Below, in pieces: positions 37,358 to 45,870 of a stretch of 64,000 bases of DNA; positions within the stretch are counted from its first letter, which is position 1; each line of letters begins with the position of its first letter. The stretch covers positions 49,485 through 113,484 of the forward strand of contig NZ_SAVB01000020.1 in the NCBI RefSeq assembly GCF_004022265.1, read 5' to 3'. The notes under the pieces are model-generated. The model was not told the origin of the DNA. It saw only the letters and a list, made by a program, of their open reading frames with translations, and did not search any database. Source of the DNA: Paenirhodobacter ferrireducens. Lineage in GTDB: Bacteria > Pseudomonadota > Alphaproteobacteria > Rhodobacterales > Rhodobacteraceae. Position numbers and translations under genes: made by a program.

Positions 37358-39376
37358 TCAGGCCGCGTCGAGAAGCCCCCGCCCCTTCAGCAGCGCCTCG
37401 ACCCCGGGCATCTTGCCGCGGAAATCGAGCCACTCCTCGTCGGCCGGGCGCGAGCCGCCCTTCGACAGGATGCAGGCCTCGAGCCGCTTCGCCGTCGCCG
37501 GATCGAAGGGATTGCCGGTCTCCTCGAAGGCCGCGAAGGCGTCCGCGTCCATCACCTCGGACCACATGTAGCTGTAATAGCCCGAGGAATAGCCGTCGCC
37601 CGAGAACACATGGCTGAAATGCGGCGTCGCGTGGCGCATCCGGATCGCATGCGGCAAGCCGATCGAGGCCAGCACCTCGGCCTGTTTCGCCATCGGATCG
37701 GCGGGCGCGGCGCCATCGTGGAACTCGAGATCGACCAGCGCCGAGGCGATGTATTCGACCGTCGAGACGCCCTGATCGTAGGTGCCCGCCGCCAGGAGCT
37801 TGTCGCGCAGCGCCTTCGGCATCGGCGCGCCCGTCTGCCAGTGGCGCGCGTGTTTCTCGAGCACCTCGGGCACGTCGAGCCAATGCTCGTTCAGCTGGCT
37901 CGGCAGCTCGACGAAATCGCGCGCGACCGAGGTGCCCGAGACGAACTGATAGGTCACGTCGCTCAGCATCTGGTGCAGCGCATGGCCGAATTCGTGGAAC
38001 AGCGTGCGCGCGTCGTCGTGGCTGAGCAGCGCCGGCGTCCCCTTGGTGAAGTTGCACACGTTGACGACGATCGGATGGGTCTCGCCACCCAGTTTCTTCT
38101 GGCTGCGCATCGCCGAGCACCAGGCGCCCGAGCGCTTCGAGCCGCGGGCGAAATAGTCGCCGAGGAAAACCGCCACATGACGGCCGCCGCGCGTCACCTC
38201 CCAGCCCCGCACGTCGGGGTGGTAAAAGGGGCCGTCGAGCTCGCGGAATTCGAGCCCGTAAAGCCGGTGCGCACAGTCGAAGACCGCGCCGATCATCGCC
38301 TCGAGCGAGAGATAGGGTTTCAGCGCGGCCTCGTCGAAGTCATGCTCGGCGACGCGGCGCTTTTCCGAGTAATAGCGCCAGTCCCAGGGCTCGAGCGCGC
38401 CGTTCAGACCATCGGCATGCATCATCCGGGCGAGGATCTCGCCATCGGCCTCGGCCCGCGCCTTCGCCGGCGCCCAGACCCGCATCAGCAGGTCGCGCAC
38501 ATGTTCGGGGGTCTTCGCCATCTCGGGTTCGAGCTTGTAGGCGGCAAAGCTCGGATAGCCGAGAAGCTTGGCGCGCTCCTCGCGCAATGCCAGGATCTCG
38601 GCCGCATTCGCGCGGTTGTCGGTCGGCCCGCCATTCGCGCCGCGCGCGGTCCAGGCCTCATAGGCGATCTCGCGCAGCTCGCGGCGCGGGCTGAACTGAA
38701 GGAAAGGCACGATGAGCGAGCGGTTGAGGGTGAGCACCGGCCCCTCGGCGCCGCGCTCGCGCCCGGCCTCGCGCGCCGCCTCGACGACGAACGCGGGCAG
38801 GCCCTCGAGGTCTTCCTCGGCGAGCGGGCGGAACCAGTCGCGCTCGTCGGCCAGAAGGTTCTGCGAAAAAGCGGTCGAGAGCACCGCCAGCCGCTCCTTC
38901 ACCGCCGTCATCCGCGCCGCCGCCGCGCCCTCGAGCGCCGCGCCCGAGCGGATGAACATCTTGTAATAGAGCTCCAGCACACGGGCCTGCTCGGCCGTCA
39001 GATCAAGTGCCGCGCGCCCTTCCCACAGCGCCGCGACGCGGGCGAAGAGCGGGCGGTTCATCGTCACCTCGGAGGCGAAACCCGCCATCTTCGGTGCCAG
39101 ATCGCGCATCAGCGCCTCGCGCGCGGGCGTGCTGTCGGCCCCGGCGAGGTTGTAAAACACCCCCGCCACCCGGTCGAGCAGCCCCTCGGCCAGTTCCATC
39201 GCCTCGATCGTGTTGGCAAAGCTCGGCGCCTCGGGATTTTCGGCGATCGTCGCGATATTCGCCCGCGCCTCGGTCAGCGCCGCCTCGAAGGCGGGGGCGA
39301 AATCCGCATCGCGGATCTCGGCGAAGGGGGGAAGCTCGAACGGGCCGGTCCAGCCGGCCAGAAGCGGATTGGTCAT
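37358..39376 (-). CDS. M3 family metallopeptidase (Dcp/oligopeptidase A-like)
   Basis: 672 residues. The zinc motif FHEFGHALHQML near residue 465 carries HExxH, with the third ligand Glu in the downstream segment. The N-terminal NPLLAGWTGPFELPPFAEI and C-terminal GYYSYMWSEVMDADAFAAFEE match peptidyl-dipeptidase Dcp and oligopeptidase A. The cytosolic enzyme breaks peptides into small pieces for recycling. No signal peptide. Strong AAAGGAGA site before the ATG at 39376. I cannot separate Dcp from PrlC-like by eye. Confidence 0.92.
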   Translation of the reverse strand: MTNPLLAGWTGPFELPPFAEIRDADFAPAFEAALTEARANIATIAENPEAPSFANTIEAMELAEGLLDRVAGVFYNLAGADSTPAREALMRDLAPKMAGFASEVTMNRPLFARVAALWEGRAALDLTAEQARVLELYYKMFIRSGAALEGAAAARMTAVKERLAVLSTAFSQNLLADERDWFRPLAEEDLEGLPAFVVEAAREAGRERGAEGPVLTLNRSLIVPFLQFSPRRELREIAYEAWTARGANGGPTDNRANAAEILALREERAKLLGYPSFAAYKLEPEMAKTPEHVRDLLMRVWAPAKARAEADGEILARMMHADGLNGALEPWDWRYYSEKRRVAEHDFDEAALKPYLSLEAMIGAVFDCAHRLYGLEFRELDGPFYHPDVRGWEVTRGGRHVAVFLGDYFARGSKRSGAWCSAMRSQKKLGGETHPIVVNVCNFTKGTPALLSHDDARTLFHEFGHALHQMLSDVTYQFVSGTSVARDFVELPSQLNEHWLDVPEVLEKHARHWQTGAPMPKALRDKLLAAGTYDQGVSTVEYIASALVDLEFHDGAAPADPMAKQAEVLASIGLPHAIRMRHATPHFSHVFSGDGYSSGYYSYMWSEVMDADAFAAFEETGNPFDPATAKRLEACILSKGGSRPADEEWLDFRGKMPGVEALLKGRGLLDAA

Positions 39377-39433
39377 CGCATGTCTCCTTTGCGCTCAAGC
39401 TAGGCGCGCGGAGCACGAAGGGAAAGGGGCGGA

Positions 39434-39520
39434 GCGGGGCGCTGCCCCGCACCCCGGAGTATTTTCGCCAAGAAAAAGACCCCGGGCTTTTCCTGGCCCA
39501 AATACTCCCGCCGGAGGCGC
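39434..39520. repeat. GCT-loop hairpin repeat, copy 4, as an inverted pair
   Basis: GCGGGGC-GCT-GCCCCGC (39434-39450) is followed by a core CCGGAGTATTTTCGCCAAG (39454-39472), then the same core inverted (CTTTTCC... AAATACTCC, 39488-39509) with CCGCCGGAGGC after it. The outer arms GGAGTATTT and AAATACTCC pair perfectly. It fills the gap between the ABC permease stop and the M3 peptidase start. Confidence 0.65.
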
Positions 39521-39523
39521 CTT

Positions 39524-40306
39524 TCAGCGCGCGGGGCCGCGCCCGCGCAGCCGGGTCTCGAGCCGGCGCAGGGCCAGCGACAGGGTCACCGTCATCGCGA
39601 GGTAGAGCAGCGCCACCATGTTGTAGGTCTCGAGATAGCGGAAATTCCCCGAGGCCGCGACCTTGCCGAGTTGGGTGATATCGGCCACGCCCAGCACCGA
39701 GACGAGCGAGCTGTCCTTGACCATGGCGACGAAGTCATTACCGAACGGCGGCAGGATGGTGCGCAGGGCCTGCGGCCAGACGATCAGCCGAAAGCGCAGC
39801 CAAGGGCCAAGGCCGAGCGCCGAGGCCGCCTCGATCTGGCCCTCGGCGACCGAGAGGATGCCGGCGCGGAAGATCTCGGCCAGAAAGGCGGCATAGGCAA
39901 GGATCAGCGCAAGGACCGCCCGCGCGATCAGCGGCACGGCGCGGGTCTGCAGTTCGGGCAGGCCGAGCGCGTTCCAGCCCGCGATGACGAGCGGCACCAG
40001 CGCGAAGGCGACGTAGAGGAGCAGCACGATGATCGGCACGCCGCGCATCACCTCGACATAAAGCCGCGCCAGTTGCCGCAGCCAGAGGTGACGCGAGAGC
40101 GAGGCGACGGCGAGCGCAAGGCCAAGCGCCATCGCGCCGAGAAAGGCCGTGAGGGTGACCGCAAGGGTGAGACCGATGCCACGCGACAATGTGGCGAGGA
40201 TGCGCGCATAGACCGGGTCGCGCGCTACCATCACCGCAACGACAAGGCCCGCGGCGGCGAGCACCACGAGCCACCAGGGAAAGTCACGGCCCTCGTCGCG
40301 CCTCAT
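39524..40306 (-). CDS. Amino-acid ABC transporter permease
   Basis: A 260-residue membrane permease of the His/Glu/Gln/Arg/opine family, with about five transmembrane helices. The EAA loop is seen in GQIEAASALGLGPWLRFRLIVWPQA, and VEVMRGVPIIVLLLYVAFALVP is the characteristic upstream helix. Pairs with the binding protein whose stop overlaps its start (ATGA). No ATPase gene lies next to them, so the ATP-binding subunit must be elsewhere. Confidence 0.92.
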   Translation of the reverse strand: MRRDEGRDFPWWLVVLAAAGLVVAVMVARDPVYARILATLSRGIGLTLAVTLTAFLGAMALGLALAVASLSRHLWLRQLARLYVEVMRGVPIIVLLLYVAFALVPLVIAGWNALGLPELQTRAVPLIARAVLALILAYAAFLAEIFRAGILSVAEGQIEAASALGLGPWLRFRLIVWPQALRTILPPFGNDFVAMVKDSSLVSVLGVADITQLGKVAASGNFRYLETYNMVALLYLAMTVTLSLALRRLETRLRGRGPAR

Positions 40307-41079
40307 TCCACGAGCTTGGTGTCGACGAACCACTTCTTCGTCAGCTTGGCGAAGGTGCCGTCGGATTTCATCTCCTTGATCGCCGCATCGACGGGGGCGA
40401 CCAGCTCGGAGCCCTTCGGGAAGATGAAGCCGAAATCCTCGGCCCCAAGCCGGCCGCCGACGATCTTCAGCGCCCCGTTCGAGGCGGCGGCATAGGCCTC
40501 GCCCGCGGCGCTGTCGGTCAGCACGAGATCGACATCGCCCGCCTTCAGCGCCTCGAGTCCGGCGCCGAAGGTCTCGAACATCTTGATGCGCGGGTTCGCC
40601 TCGTTGCCGTCGAGCACCTCGTAAACACCGACATAGAAGGGCGTGGTGCCGGGCTGCGCCGCCATCAGCAGCTTCGGATCGGCGGCAAAGCTCTTCGCAT
40701 CGGCAAAGCGGGTCTCGTCGCCGCGCACCAGCATGATCATCTCGGACCGCATGTAGGGGGTCGAGAAATCGACCGATTCCTTGCGGTCGTCGCGGATGGT
40801 GATGCCATCCATACCGATGTCGAACTGACCCGAGGAAATCGCCGGGATCATCGCGTCCCAGCTTGAATGCTGATAGTCGACCTGCATGTTCAGCCGCCGC
40901 GCGATCTCGTTCATCGCGTCATATTCCCAGCCGACGGCAACGCCCTCCTTGTCGAGGAATTGCAGCGGCGGATAGGTGTTCTCCGTGACCACCGTGACGG
41001 AGCGTCCGCCAAGGTCGGGCAGCTCGGCGAAGGCCGGAACCGCGGCCAGCAGGATGGCGAGGAGAAAAGCGACTTTCAT
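40303..41079 (-). CDS. Amino-acid ABC transporter substrate-binding protein
   Basis: 258 residues, signal peptide MKVAFLLAILLAAVPAFA, then a family-3 solute-binding domain: VVTENTYPPLQFLDKEGVAVG, DAMIPAISSGQFDIGMDGITI and FIFPKGSELVAPVDAAIKEM in the expected order. Ligand unknown; the Thr/Glu/Asn-rich first loop fits polar or basic amino acids. Operon with the permease gene, 4-bp overlap. GGAG before the ATG. Confidence 0.92.
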   Translation of the reverse strand: MKVAFLLAILLAAVPAFAELPDLGGRSVTVVTENTYPPLQFLDKEGVAVGWEYDAMNEIARRLNMQVDYQHSSWDAMIPAISSGQFDIGMDGITIRDDRKESVDFSTPYMRSEMIMLVRGDETRFADAKSFAADPKLLMAAQPGTTPFYVGVYEVLDGNEANPRIKMFETFGAGLEALKAGDVDLVLTDSAAGEAYAAASNGALKIVGGRLGAEDFGFIFPKGSELVAPVDAAIKEMKSDGTFAKLTKKWFVDTKLVE

Positions 41080-41116
41080 TGCGAGGAGGCTCCGCAGGAC
41101 AAAACTGCGGCCAAAG

Positions 41117-42211
41117 CTATGCCCGGGGCGTGAGGCTGTCCAGCGGGGCACCATGCCGCGCCCCGCAAACCGGACAGTCGTTGCGTCGTTTCACCACGAT
41201 CTGCCGGCTTTCGCCCCAGAGCGCATCGTGGATGAGCAGCCGCCCGCGCAGGCCTTGCCCGGCGCCGGTGATCTCCTTGATCGCCTCGCTCGCCATCATC
41301 GTGCCGATCACACCCGGCAAGGCGCCGACCACCCCCGCCTCGGCGCAGCTGGGCGCCAGCCCCGCCGCCGGGATCACCGGGAAGACGCAGGCAAGGCAGG
41401 GCGCGCCATGGGCCGGGTCGAAGAGACTCAGCTGCCCTTCCCATTGCGCGATCGCGCCCGAAAGGAGCGGCTTTCCCGCCGCCACACAGGCGCGGTTGAC
41501 GAGGTGGCGGGTGTCGAAATTGTCGGACCCGTCGAGGATCAGGTCATAGTCCGCGATCAGCGCCCCGGCCTCGGCTTCGGTCAGGCGCAACGGGTGGGTG
41601 TGCACCGCGATGTCGGGGTTCAGCGCCAGCATCGCGTCACGCGCCGAGGCGACCTTGGGCCGGCCGATGTCGGCCGTGCGGTGGATCACCTGGCGCTGCA
41701 GGTTCGAGAGCGAGACGGTGTCGTCATCGACCACGCCGATCGTGCCCACCCCCGCCGCGGCCAGATAGAGGAGCACCGGCGCGCCAAGCCCGCCCGCCCC
41801 CACCACCAGCACCTTCGCCGCCTTCAGCCGGCGCTGCCCGGTGCCGCCCACTTCGCGCAGGAAGATGTGGCGGGCATAGCGTTCAAGCTCTTCGGGGCTC
41901 AGCGCGCCGGGCTTCGGTGCGGCGGCCTGCGGCAGCGGCGGCGCGGGTTCCGGCAGCGGCTGTGCATGGGCGCGCAGCCAGCGCAGCCCGGCGCGATAGG
42001 TCAGCACGACCGCGGCCGCGGCGCCAAGGCCAAGCCAGCCCGAAAGCGAGCCGCCGACCGCGCCACGCAGCGGATGCCCCTCGGCGAAGATCAGATGGGC
42101 CAGCACGAAGGACGCCCAGAGCGCCGCCAGCACGGCGAGGATCATCCGCCCCGGCACCCGCAGCACGAGGCCGAGCGCGATCACGCCCGCAAGCAGCACG
42201 AGGCCGGTCAT
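41117..42211 (-). CDS. ThiF/MoeB-family adenylyltransferase with N-terminal membrane anchor
   Basis: 364 residues. The first about 80 residues form three hydrophobic helices; residues about 105-364 are a ThiF/MoeB/HesA domain: ERYARHIFLREVGGTGQ, the ATP loop VVGAGGLGAPVLLYL, LQRQVIHRTADIG, and zinc-binding pairs Cys-x2-Cys in PCLACVFP and CPVCGARHG. Such enzymes adenylate the C-terminal Gly-Gly of MoaD or ThiS for sulfur transfer in molybdopterin or thiamine synthesis. The membrane anchor is not part of E. coli MoeB. Start ATG overlaps the dut stop (TGATG). Confidence 0.85.
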   Translation of the reverse strand: MTGLVLLAGVIALGLVLRVPGRMILAVLAALWASFVLAHLIFAEGHPLRGAVGGSLSGWLGLGAAAAVVLTYRAGLRWLRAHAQPLPEPAPPLPQAAAPKPGALSPEELERYARHIFLREVGGTGQRRLKAAKVLVVGAGGLGAPVLLYLAAAGVGTIGVVDDDTVSLSNLQRQVIHRTADIGRPKVASARDAMLALNPDIAVHTHPLRLTEAEAGALIADYDLILDGSDNFDTRHLVNRACVAAGKPLLSGAIAQWEGQLSLFDPAHGAPCLACVFPVIPAAGLAPSCAEAGVVGALPGVIGTMMASEAIKEITGAGQGLRGRLLIHDALWGESRQIVVKRRNDCPVCGARHGAPLDSLTPRA

Positions 42212-42678
42212 CAATGCCTGCCGGTCGAGCCGAAGCCACCCGCGCCGCGATCGGTCTCGCTCAGCGCCTCGGCGAATTCGTAGCGCGCCTGCAGCACCGG
42301 GGCGATCACCGCCTGGGCGATGCGCTCGCCATGGTGGATGGTGTAGGGGTCGCGGCCGAGGTTGATCAGCAGCACGCCAAGCGGGCCGCGATAGTCGCTG
42401 TCGATGGTGCCGGGCGTGTTCGGCAGGCTGATCCCGTGCTTGAGCGCGAGGCCCGAGCGCGGACGGATCTGCATCTCGAACCCCTCCGGGATCTCGACCA
42501 GCAGCCCGGTGGGCACCACGGCGCGTTGCAGCGGGTAAAGGGTGAAGCCGTGCGTGCGGTCGTCGGGCTTCAGGTTGGCGCGGATGTCGGCACCGGCCGA
42601 GCCCTGGGTCTCGTAGCGCGGCAGGGCGATCTCGGGATCGGCCCAGTCCTCGCGCATCACCTTGATGATCGGCGTCAC
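42211..42678 (-). CDS. dut: dUTP diphosphatase (dUTPase)
   Basis: 155 residues, trimeric dUTPase. The five motifs can be seen: [42 protein letters not shown] and GAGGFGSTG at the C-terminus. Cuts dUTP to dUMP and pyrophosphate and so keeps uracil out of DNA. The start is GTG (42678) behind GGGAAGGAACG. Downstream of coaBC by 19 bp, as in many proteobacteria. Confidence 0.96.
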   Translation of the reverse strand: MTPIIKVMREDWADPEIALPRYETQGSAGADIRANLKPDDRTHGFTLYPLQRAVVPTGLLVEIPEGFEMQIRPRSGLALKHGISLPNTPGTIDSDYRGPLGVLLINLGRDPYTIHHGERIAQAVIAPVLQARYEFAEALSETDRGAGGFGSTGRH

Positions 42679-42697
42679 CTGTCGTTCCTTCCCTGTC

Positions 42698-43900
42698 TCA
42701 GCCGGCGTTCAGCGCGGCGGCAATGCGGGCGGCCAGACGCCGGGCGACGGCGTCCTTGCCCATCCGCTCCCAGCTTTCGGCGCCCGCGGCGTCGATGATC
42801 GTCACCGCGTTCTCGCTGCCGCCCATGATGCCGGTGGCGGGGCTGACGTCATTCGCCACGATCCAGTCACAGCCCTTGCGGGCGCGCTTCTCGGTGGCGT
42901 GGCGCAGCACGTCATGGGTCTCGGCGGCAAAGCCCACGACAAGGCGCGGCCGCCCCTCGGTGCGGCGCGAGATCGTGGCGAGGATGTCGGGGTTCTCGGC
43001 GAAGTCGAGCGCGGGGGCGCGGCCGCTGCCATCCTTCTTCATCTTCTGCCCGCTTTCGTTCGCCACCCGCCAGTCGGCGACGGCAGCGGCAAAGACCGCG
43101 GCCTCGGCCGGCAGCGCGGTCTCGACGGCGGCCAGCATCTCGCGCGCGGTCTCGACCCGCACCACCTCGACGCCCGCGGGCGGCGGCACGGTGGCGGGTC
43201 CGGTGACGAAGGTCACCCGCGCGCCAAGGTCGCGCAGCGCCGCGGCCAGCGCCGTGCCCTGCGCCCCCGAGGAGCGGTTGGCGATGTAGCGCACCGGGTC
43301 GATCGGCTCGTGCGTCGGGCCCGAGGTGACAAGGATGTGCCGCCCCGAAAGCGGCCCCGAGGTCAGCGCCTGGCCGATCGCCACGACGATCATGGCGGGT
43401 TCGACCATCCGGCCCGGGCCGAATTCGCCGCAGGCCATGTCGCCCTCGGTCGGGCCGGCAAAGAGCACGCCATCGGCCCGCAGCGTCGCGATGTTGCGCT
43501 GTGTCGCGGGGTGGTCCCACATCCGCACGTTCATCGCCGGCGCGATCAGCACCCGCTTGTCGGTGGCCAGAAGCAGGGTCGAGGCCAGGTCATTCGCCAG
43601 CCCCGCCGCCATCTTCGCCATCAGATCGGCCGTCGCCGGCACCACCACGACCAGATCGGCCGCGCGGCTGAGCTGGATATGACCGATCTCGGCCTCGTGT
43701 GTCAGATCGAAGAGGTCGGTGTGAGCCGCCTCGCCCGCCAGCGTCGAGACGGTGAGCGGGGTGACGAACTGCGCCCCGGCCGCGGTCAGCACCGGCGTCA
43801 CCGCCGCCCCCTGCCCGCGCAACAGCCGGATCAGTTCGGGCACCTTGAAGGCCGCGATGCCGCCGCCGATGATCAGAAGTATCCGCTTGCCTGCGAGCAT
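42698..43900 (-). CDS. coaBC: Bifunctional phosphopantothenoylcysteine synthetase/decarboxylase
   Basis: 400 residues; two consecutive steps of coenzyme A synthesis. The N-terminal CoaC flavoprotein domain has [14 protein letters not shown], the PAMNVRMW motif and the catalytic Cys in [13 protein letters not shown]; the C-terminal CoaB domain has [20 protein letters not shown] and [21 protein letters not shown] at 43900 follows GGAGGGG, giving MLAGKRILL. Leads a coaBC-dut-ThiF operon. Confidence 0.96.
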   Translation of the reverse strand: MLAGKRILLIIGGGIAAFKVPELIRLLRGQGAAVTPVLTAAGAQFVTPLTVSTLAGEAAHTDLFDLTHEAEIGHIQLSRAADLVVVVPATADLMAKMAAGLANDLASTLLLATDKRVLIAPAMNVRMWDHPATQRNIATLRADGVLFAGPTEGDMACGEFGPGRMVEPAMIVVAIGQALTSGPLSGRHILVTSGPTHEPIDPVRYIANRSSGAQGTALAAALRDLGARVTFVTGPATVPPPAGVEVVRVETAREMLAAVETALPAEAAVFAAAVADWRVANESGQKMKKDGSGRAPALDFAENPDILATISRRTEGRPRLVVGFAAETHDVLRHATEKRARKGCDWIVANDVSPATGIMGGSENAVTIIDAAGAESWERMGKDAVARRLAARIAAALNAG

Positions 43901-43951
43901 CGTCCCCTCCGCCTTTCGCACAGCTTTAGGCGCGCCGTCGCGGGGGCGCAA

Positions 43952-44758
43952 CTATTGGAAGGCCTTGCACGGGTCTTCGCGCTCGGCGGGCGGCGTGACG
44001 ATCCAGACATCGAAGGGTTGCACCCCCTCGGCCGGCGCCTCGACCTGGCCGAGTGCCAGAAGCGTCACCCCCGGCTCGGCCTTGCGGATCAGCGCCGGCA
44101 CGGCACGGTCGGTGCGGGCATGGCCCGAGCCGGTGATCAGTGCCACCGGCCCGCCGGTCTCGGCCAGCGCGCGCAGGGTCGTCTCGGCAAAGGCGCCGTC
44201 GCGCAGTCGCTGCGCCGCGACCATGCCGGGCAGGATCTCGGCCGGCAGGGCGTTGCAATGATCCGCCTGCGTCTCGGCTTCCAGGTCGGCCTGCAGCGCG
44301 GCGGGATAAGGCTGATCGAGACCGAAGCGCGCCGCCTGCGGGAAGATCGTCGCCAGCGGCTCCTTCATCGCGCGGCGCACCTCGTCACGCGGCAGCGCCG
44401 CGCCATAGATCTTCGCCGCGGGGGCCGCCGCGAAGATCGGCGCGTAGATCGCGAAATCGGGCCAGCCGGCCTCTTCCCAGCCAAGCGCCTTGCCCAGTGC
44501 CACGGGATCGGCACGCAGCTCGGACGTGGCCTTCGCCGCCTGTTCGGGGCTCAGCATCTCGAAGACCAGCGCAGCGGGCTTCAGCGCGGCCACGGCCGCC
44601 GCCTGAGTGCGGTGATGCAGCGCATTGTCATGCACCTCCCCTAGCACCGCGACCTGCGGCGGATCGGCACTGATGCGGGCGACGAGCGCGTCGGCGGAAA
44701 TCTCTTCGGCCGCGGCAGGCGCGGCCAGAAGGGCGAGGCAAAGGGCAAGTGTCTTCAT
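43952..44758 (-). CDS. ChaN family haem-binding lipoprotein-like protein
   Basis: 268 residues, exported (signal peptide MKTLALCLALLAAPAAA). VAVLGEVHDNALHHRTQAA is the family's first signature, near the position of the haem-binding Tyr/His residues of ChaN, and LVFEMLSPEQ and ALITGSGHARTDRAVP continue the pattern. ChaN-like proteins bind haem and contribute to iron acquisition in Campylobacter. The start overlaps rpoHII's stop (ATGA), which ties expression to that sigma factor gene. Confidence 0.85.
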   Translation of the reverse strand: MKTLALCLALLAAPAAAEEISADALVARISADPPQVAVLGEVHDNALHHRTQAAAVAALKPAALVFEMLSPEQAAKATSELRADPVALGKALGWEEAGWPDFAIYAPIFAAAPAAKIYGAALPRDEVRRAMKEPLATIFPQAARFGLDQPYPAALQADLEAETQADHCNALPAEILPGMVAAQRLRDGAFAETTLRALAETGGPVALITGSGHARTDRAVPALIRKAEPGVTLLALGQVEAPAEGVQPFDVWIVTPPAEREDPCKAFQ

Positions 44759-45633
44759 GCGAAGAAACTTGCAACCTCCGGCCCGTGACCTTCAAGGCTT
44801 TTCCGCATCTTGCCGAAGGCCTGCGCCTCGAGCTGGCGGATTCTCTCCTTCGAGAGGCCAAGCTCGGCGCCCAGACTTTCAAGCGTGCGCGGCTCGTCGA
44901 TCAACCGCCGCTCGGTGACGATATAGCGTTCGCGCGGCGTCAGCCGCCCCATCGCCTCGTCGAGCCAGCCACGCATCAGCGCACCGTCGTGGCTTTCGGT
45001 CACCGCCTCTTCCGGGCTGGCACCGTCGTCCTCGAGCGTGTCGACCCATTCGCGCCCGTCCTCGTCGCCCGACTGCATCGCGTTGAGCGAGAAATCCGAG
45101 CCCGAAAGCCGGCCCTCCATCATCTCGACATCGGCAAGCGGCACGCCGATCACCGCCGCCACCCGCTCGCGCAGCTGCGCGCCATCGAGGCTGATGCCCT
45201 CGGCATCCGCCTCGCGCTCGACCTGCGCCTGAACGCGCTTCATGTTGAAGAACAGCGACTTTTGCGAGCTGGTCGAGCCGGTGCGCACCATCGACCAGTT
45301 GCGCATGACGAATTCCTGGATCGAAGCCTTGATCCACCACACCGCATAGGTCGAGAAGCGCACGCCGCGCTCGGGGTCGAACTTGTCGGCCGCCTTCATC
45401 AGCCCGAGCGAGGCTTCCTGGATCAGGTCGTTCATCGGCGCGCCATAGCGCCGGAATTTCGACGCCATCGAGATCGCAAGCCGCATATAGGCGGTGACGA
45501 GGCGATGCAGGGCCTGCTCGTCCCGCCGGTCACGCCAGGCGCGGGCAAGCTCCGCCTCGGTCTCCGCGTCGAGATACTCCGCGCGCATCGCCTGCCGCGG
45601 CAGCGTTTCGTCTGTCATTCCATCGAGTGCCAT
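44755..45633 (-). CDS. rpoH2: RNA polymerase sigma-32-like factor, RpoHII type
   Basis: 292 residues. Region 2 includes LIQEASLGLMKAADKFDPERGVRFSTYAVWWIKA, and the RpoH box appears as SQKSLFFNMKR. The length and the long Asp/Glu-rich stretch before region 4 (SGDEDGREWVDTLEDDGASPEE) are closer to the second RpoH of Rhodobacter, which serves singlet-oxygen and stress responses, than to the heat-shock RpoHI. ATG at 45633 follows GGGAGACTGG. The upstream region holds no clear RpoE-type promoter to my eye. Confidence 0.88.
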   Translation of the reverse strand: MALDGMTDETLPRQAMRAEYLDAETEAELARAWRDRRDEQALHRLVTAYMRLAISMASKFRRYGAPMNDLIQEASLGLMKAADKFDPERGVRFSTYAVWWIKASIQEFVMRNWSMVRTGSTSSQKSLFFNMKRVQAQVEREADAEGISLDGAQLRERVAAVIGVPLADVEMMEGRLSGSDFSLNAMQSGDEDGREWVDTLEDDGASPEEAVTESHDGALMRGWLDEAMGRLTPRERYIVTERRLIDEPRTLESLGAELGLSKERIRQLEAQAFGKMRKSLEGHGPEVASFFA

Positions 45634-45870
45634 GGCCAGTCTCCCGGGTCTCCCACCCAACTGTCGGCGTGCTCTGCCCTGACACTATGCCCCATCCCCG
45701 GCTCAATGTCTCGCCCGGCGAAAGGGTCCTCACAAAAAAGTTTAGTCTTTCATGCAGGATTTCCGGGCGCGGTTTTCGATGCGACGAAGGACCAAGCAAT
45801 ATTGGGATGTTATCGTTAACGTTTCAGCAACTATGCTGCGCGAGGCTGGAGCGATCTGGCGGAGGGGGCG
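45634..45870. other. Divergent intergenic region between rpoHII and comM
   Basis: 237 bp, AT-rich in the middle (45732-45840). It contains GTTATCGTTAACGTTTC with the 8-bp palindrome CGTTAACG. Promoters for both directions are expected here; I did not find a convincing -35/-10 pair or an RpoE-type site. Confidence 0.4.

Noticed and set aside
45640..45800. RpoE-type promoter (TGATCC-N16-18-TAA) upstream of rpoHII
   Set aside because: The closest match, AAATCC followed by TAAAC, has a 12-bp spacing and a poor -35.
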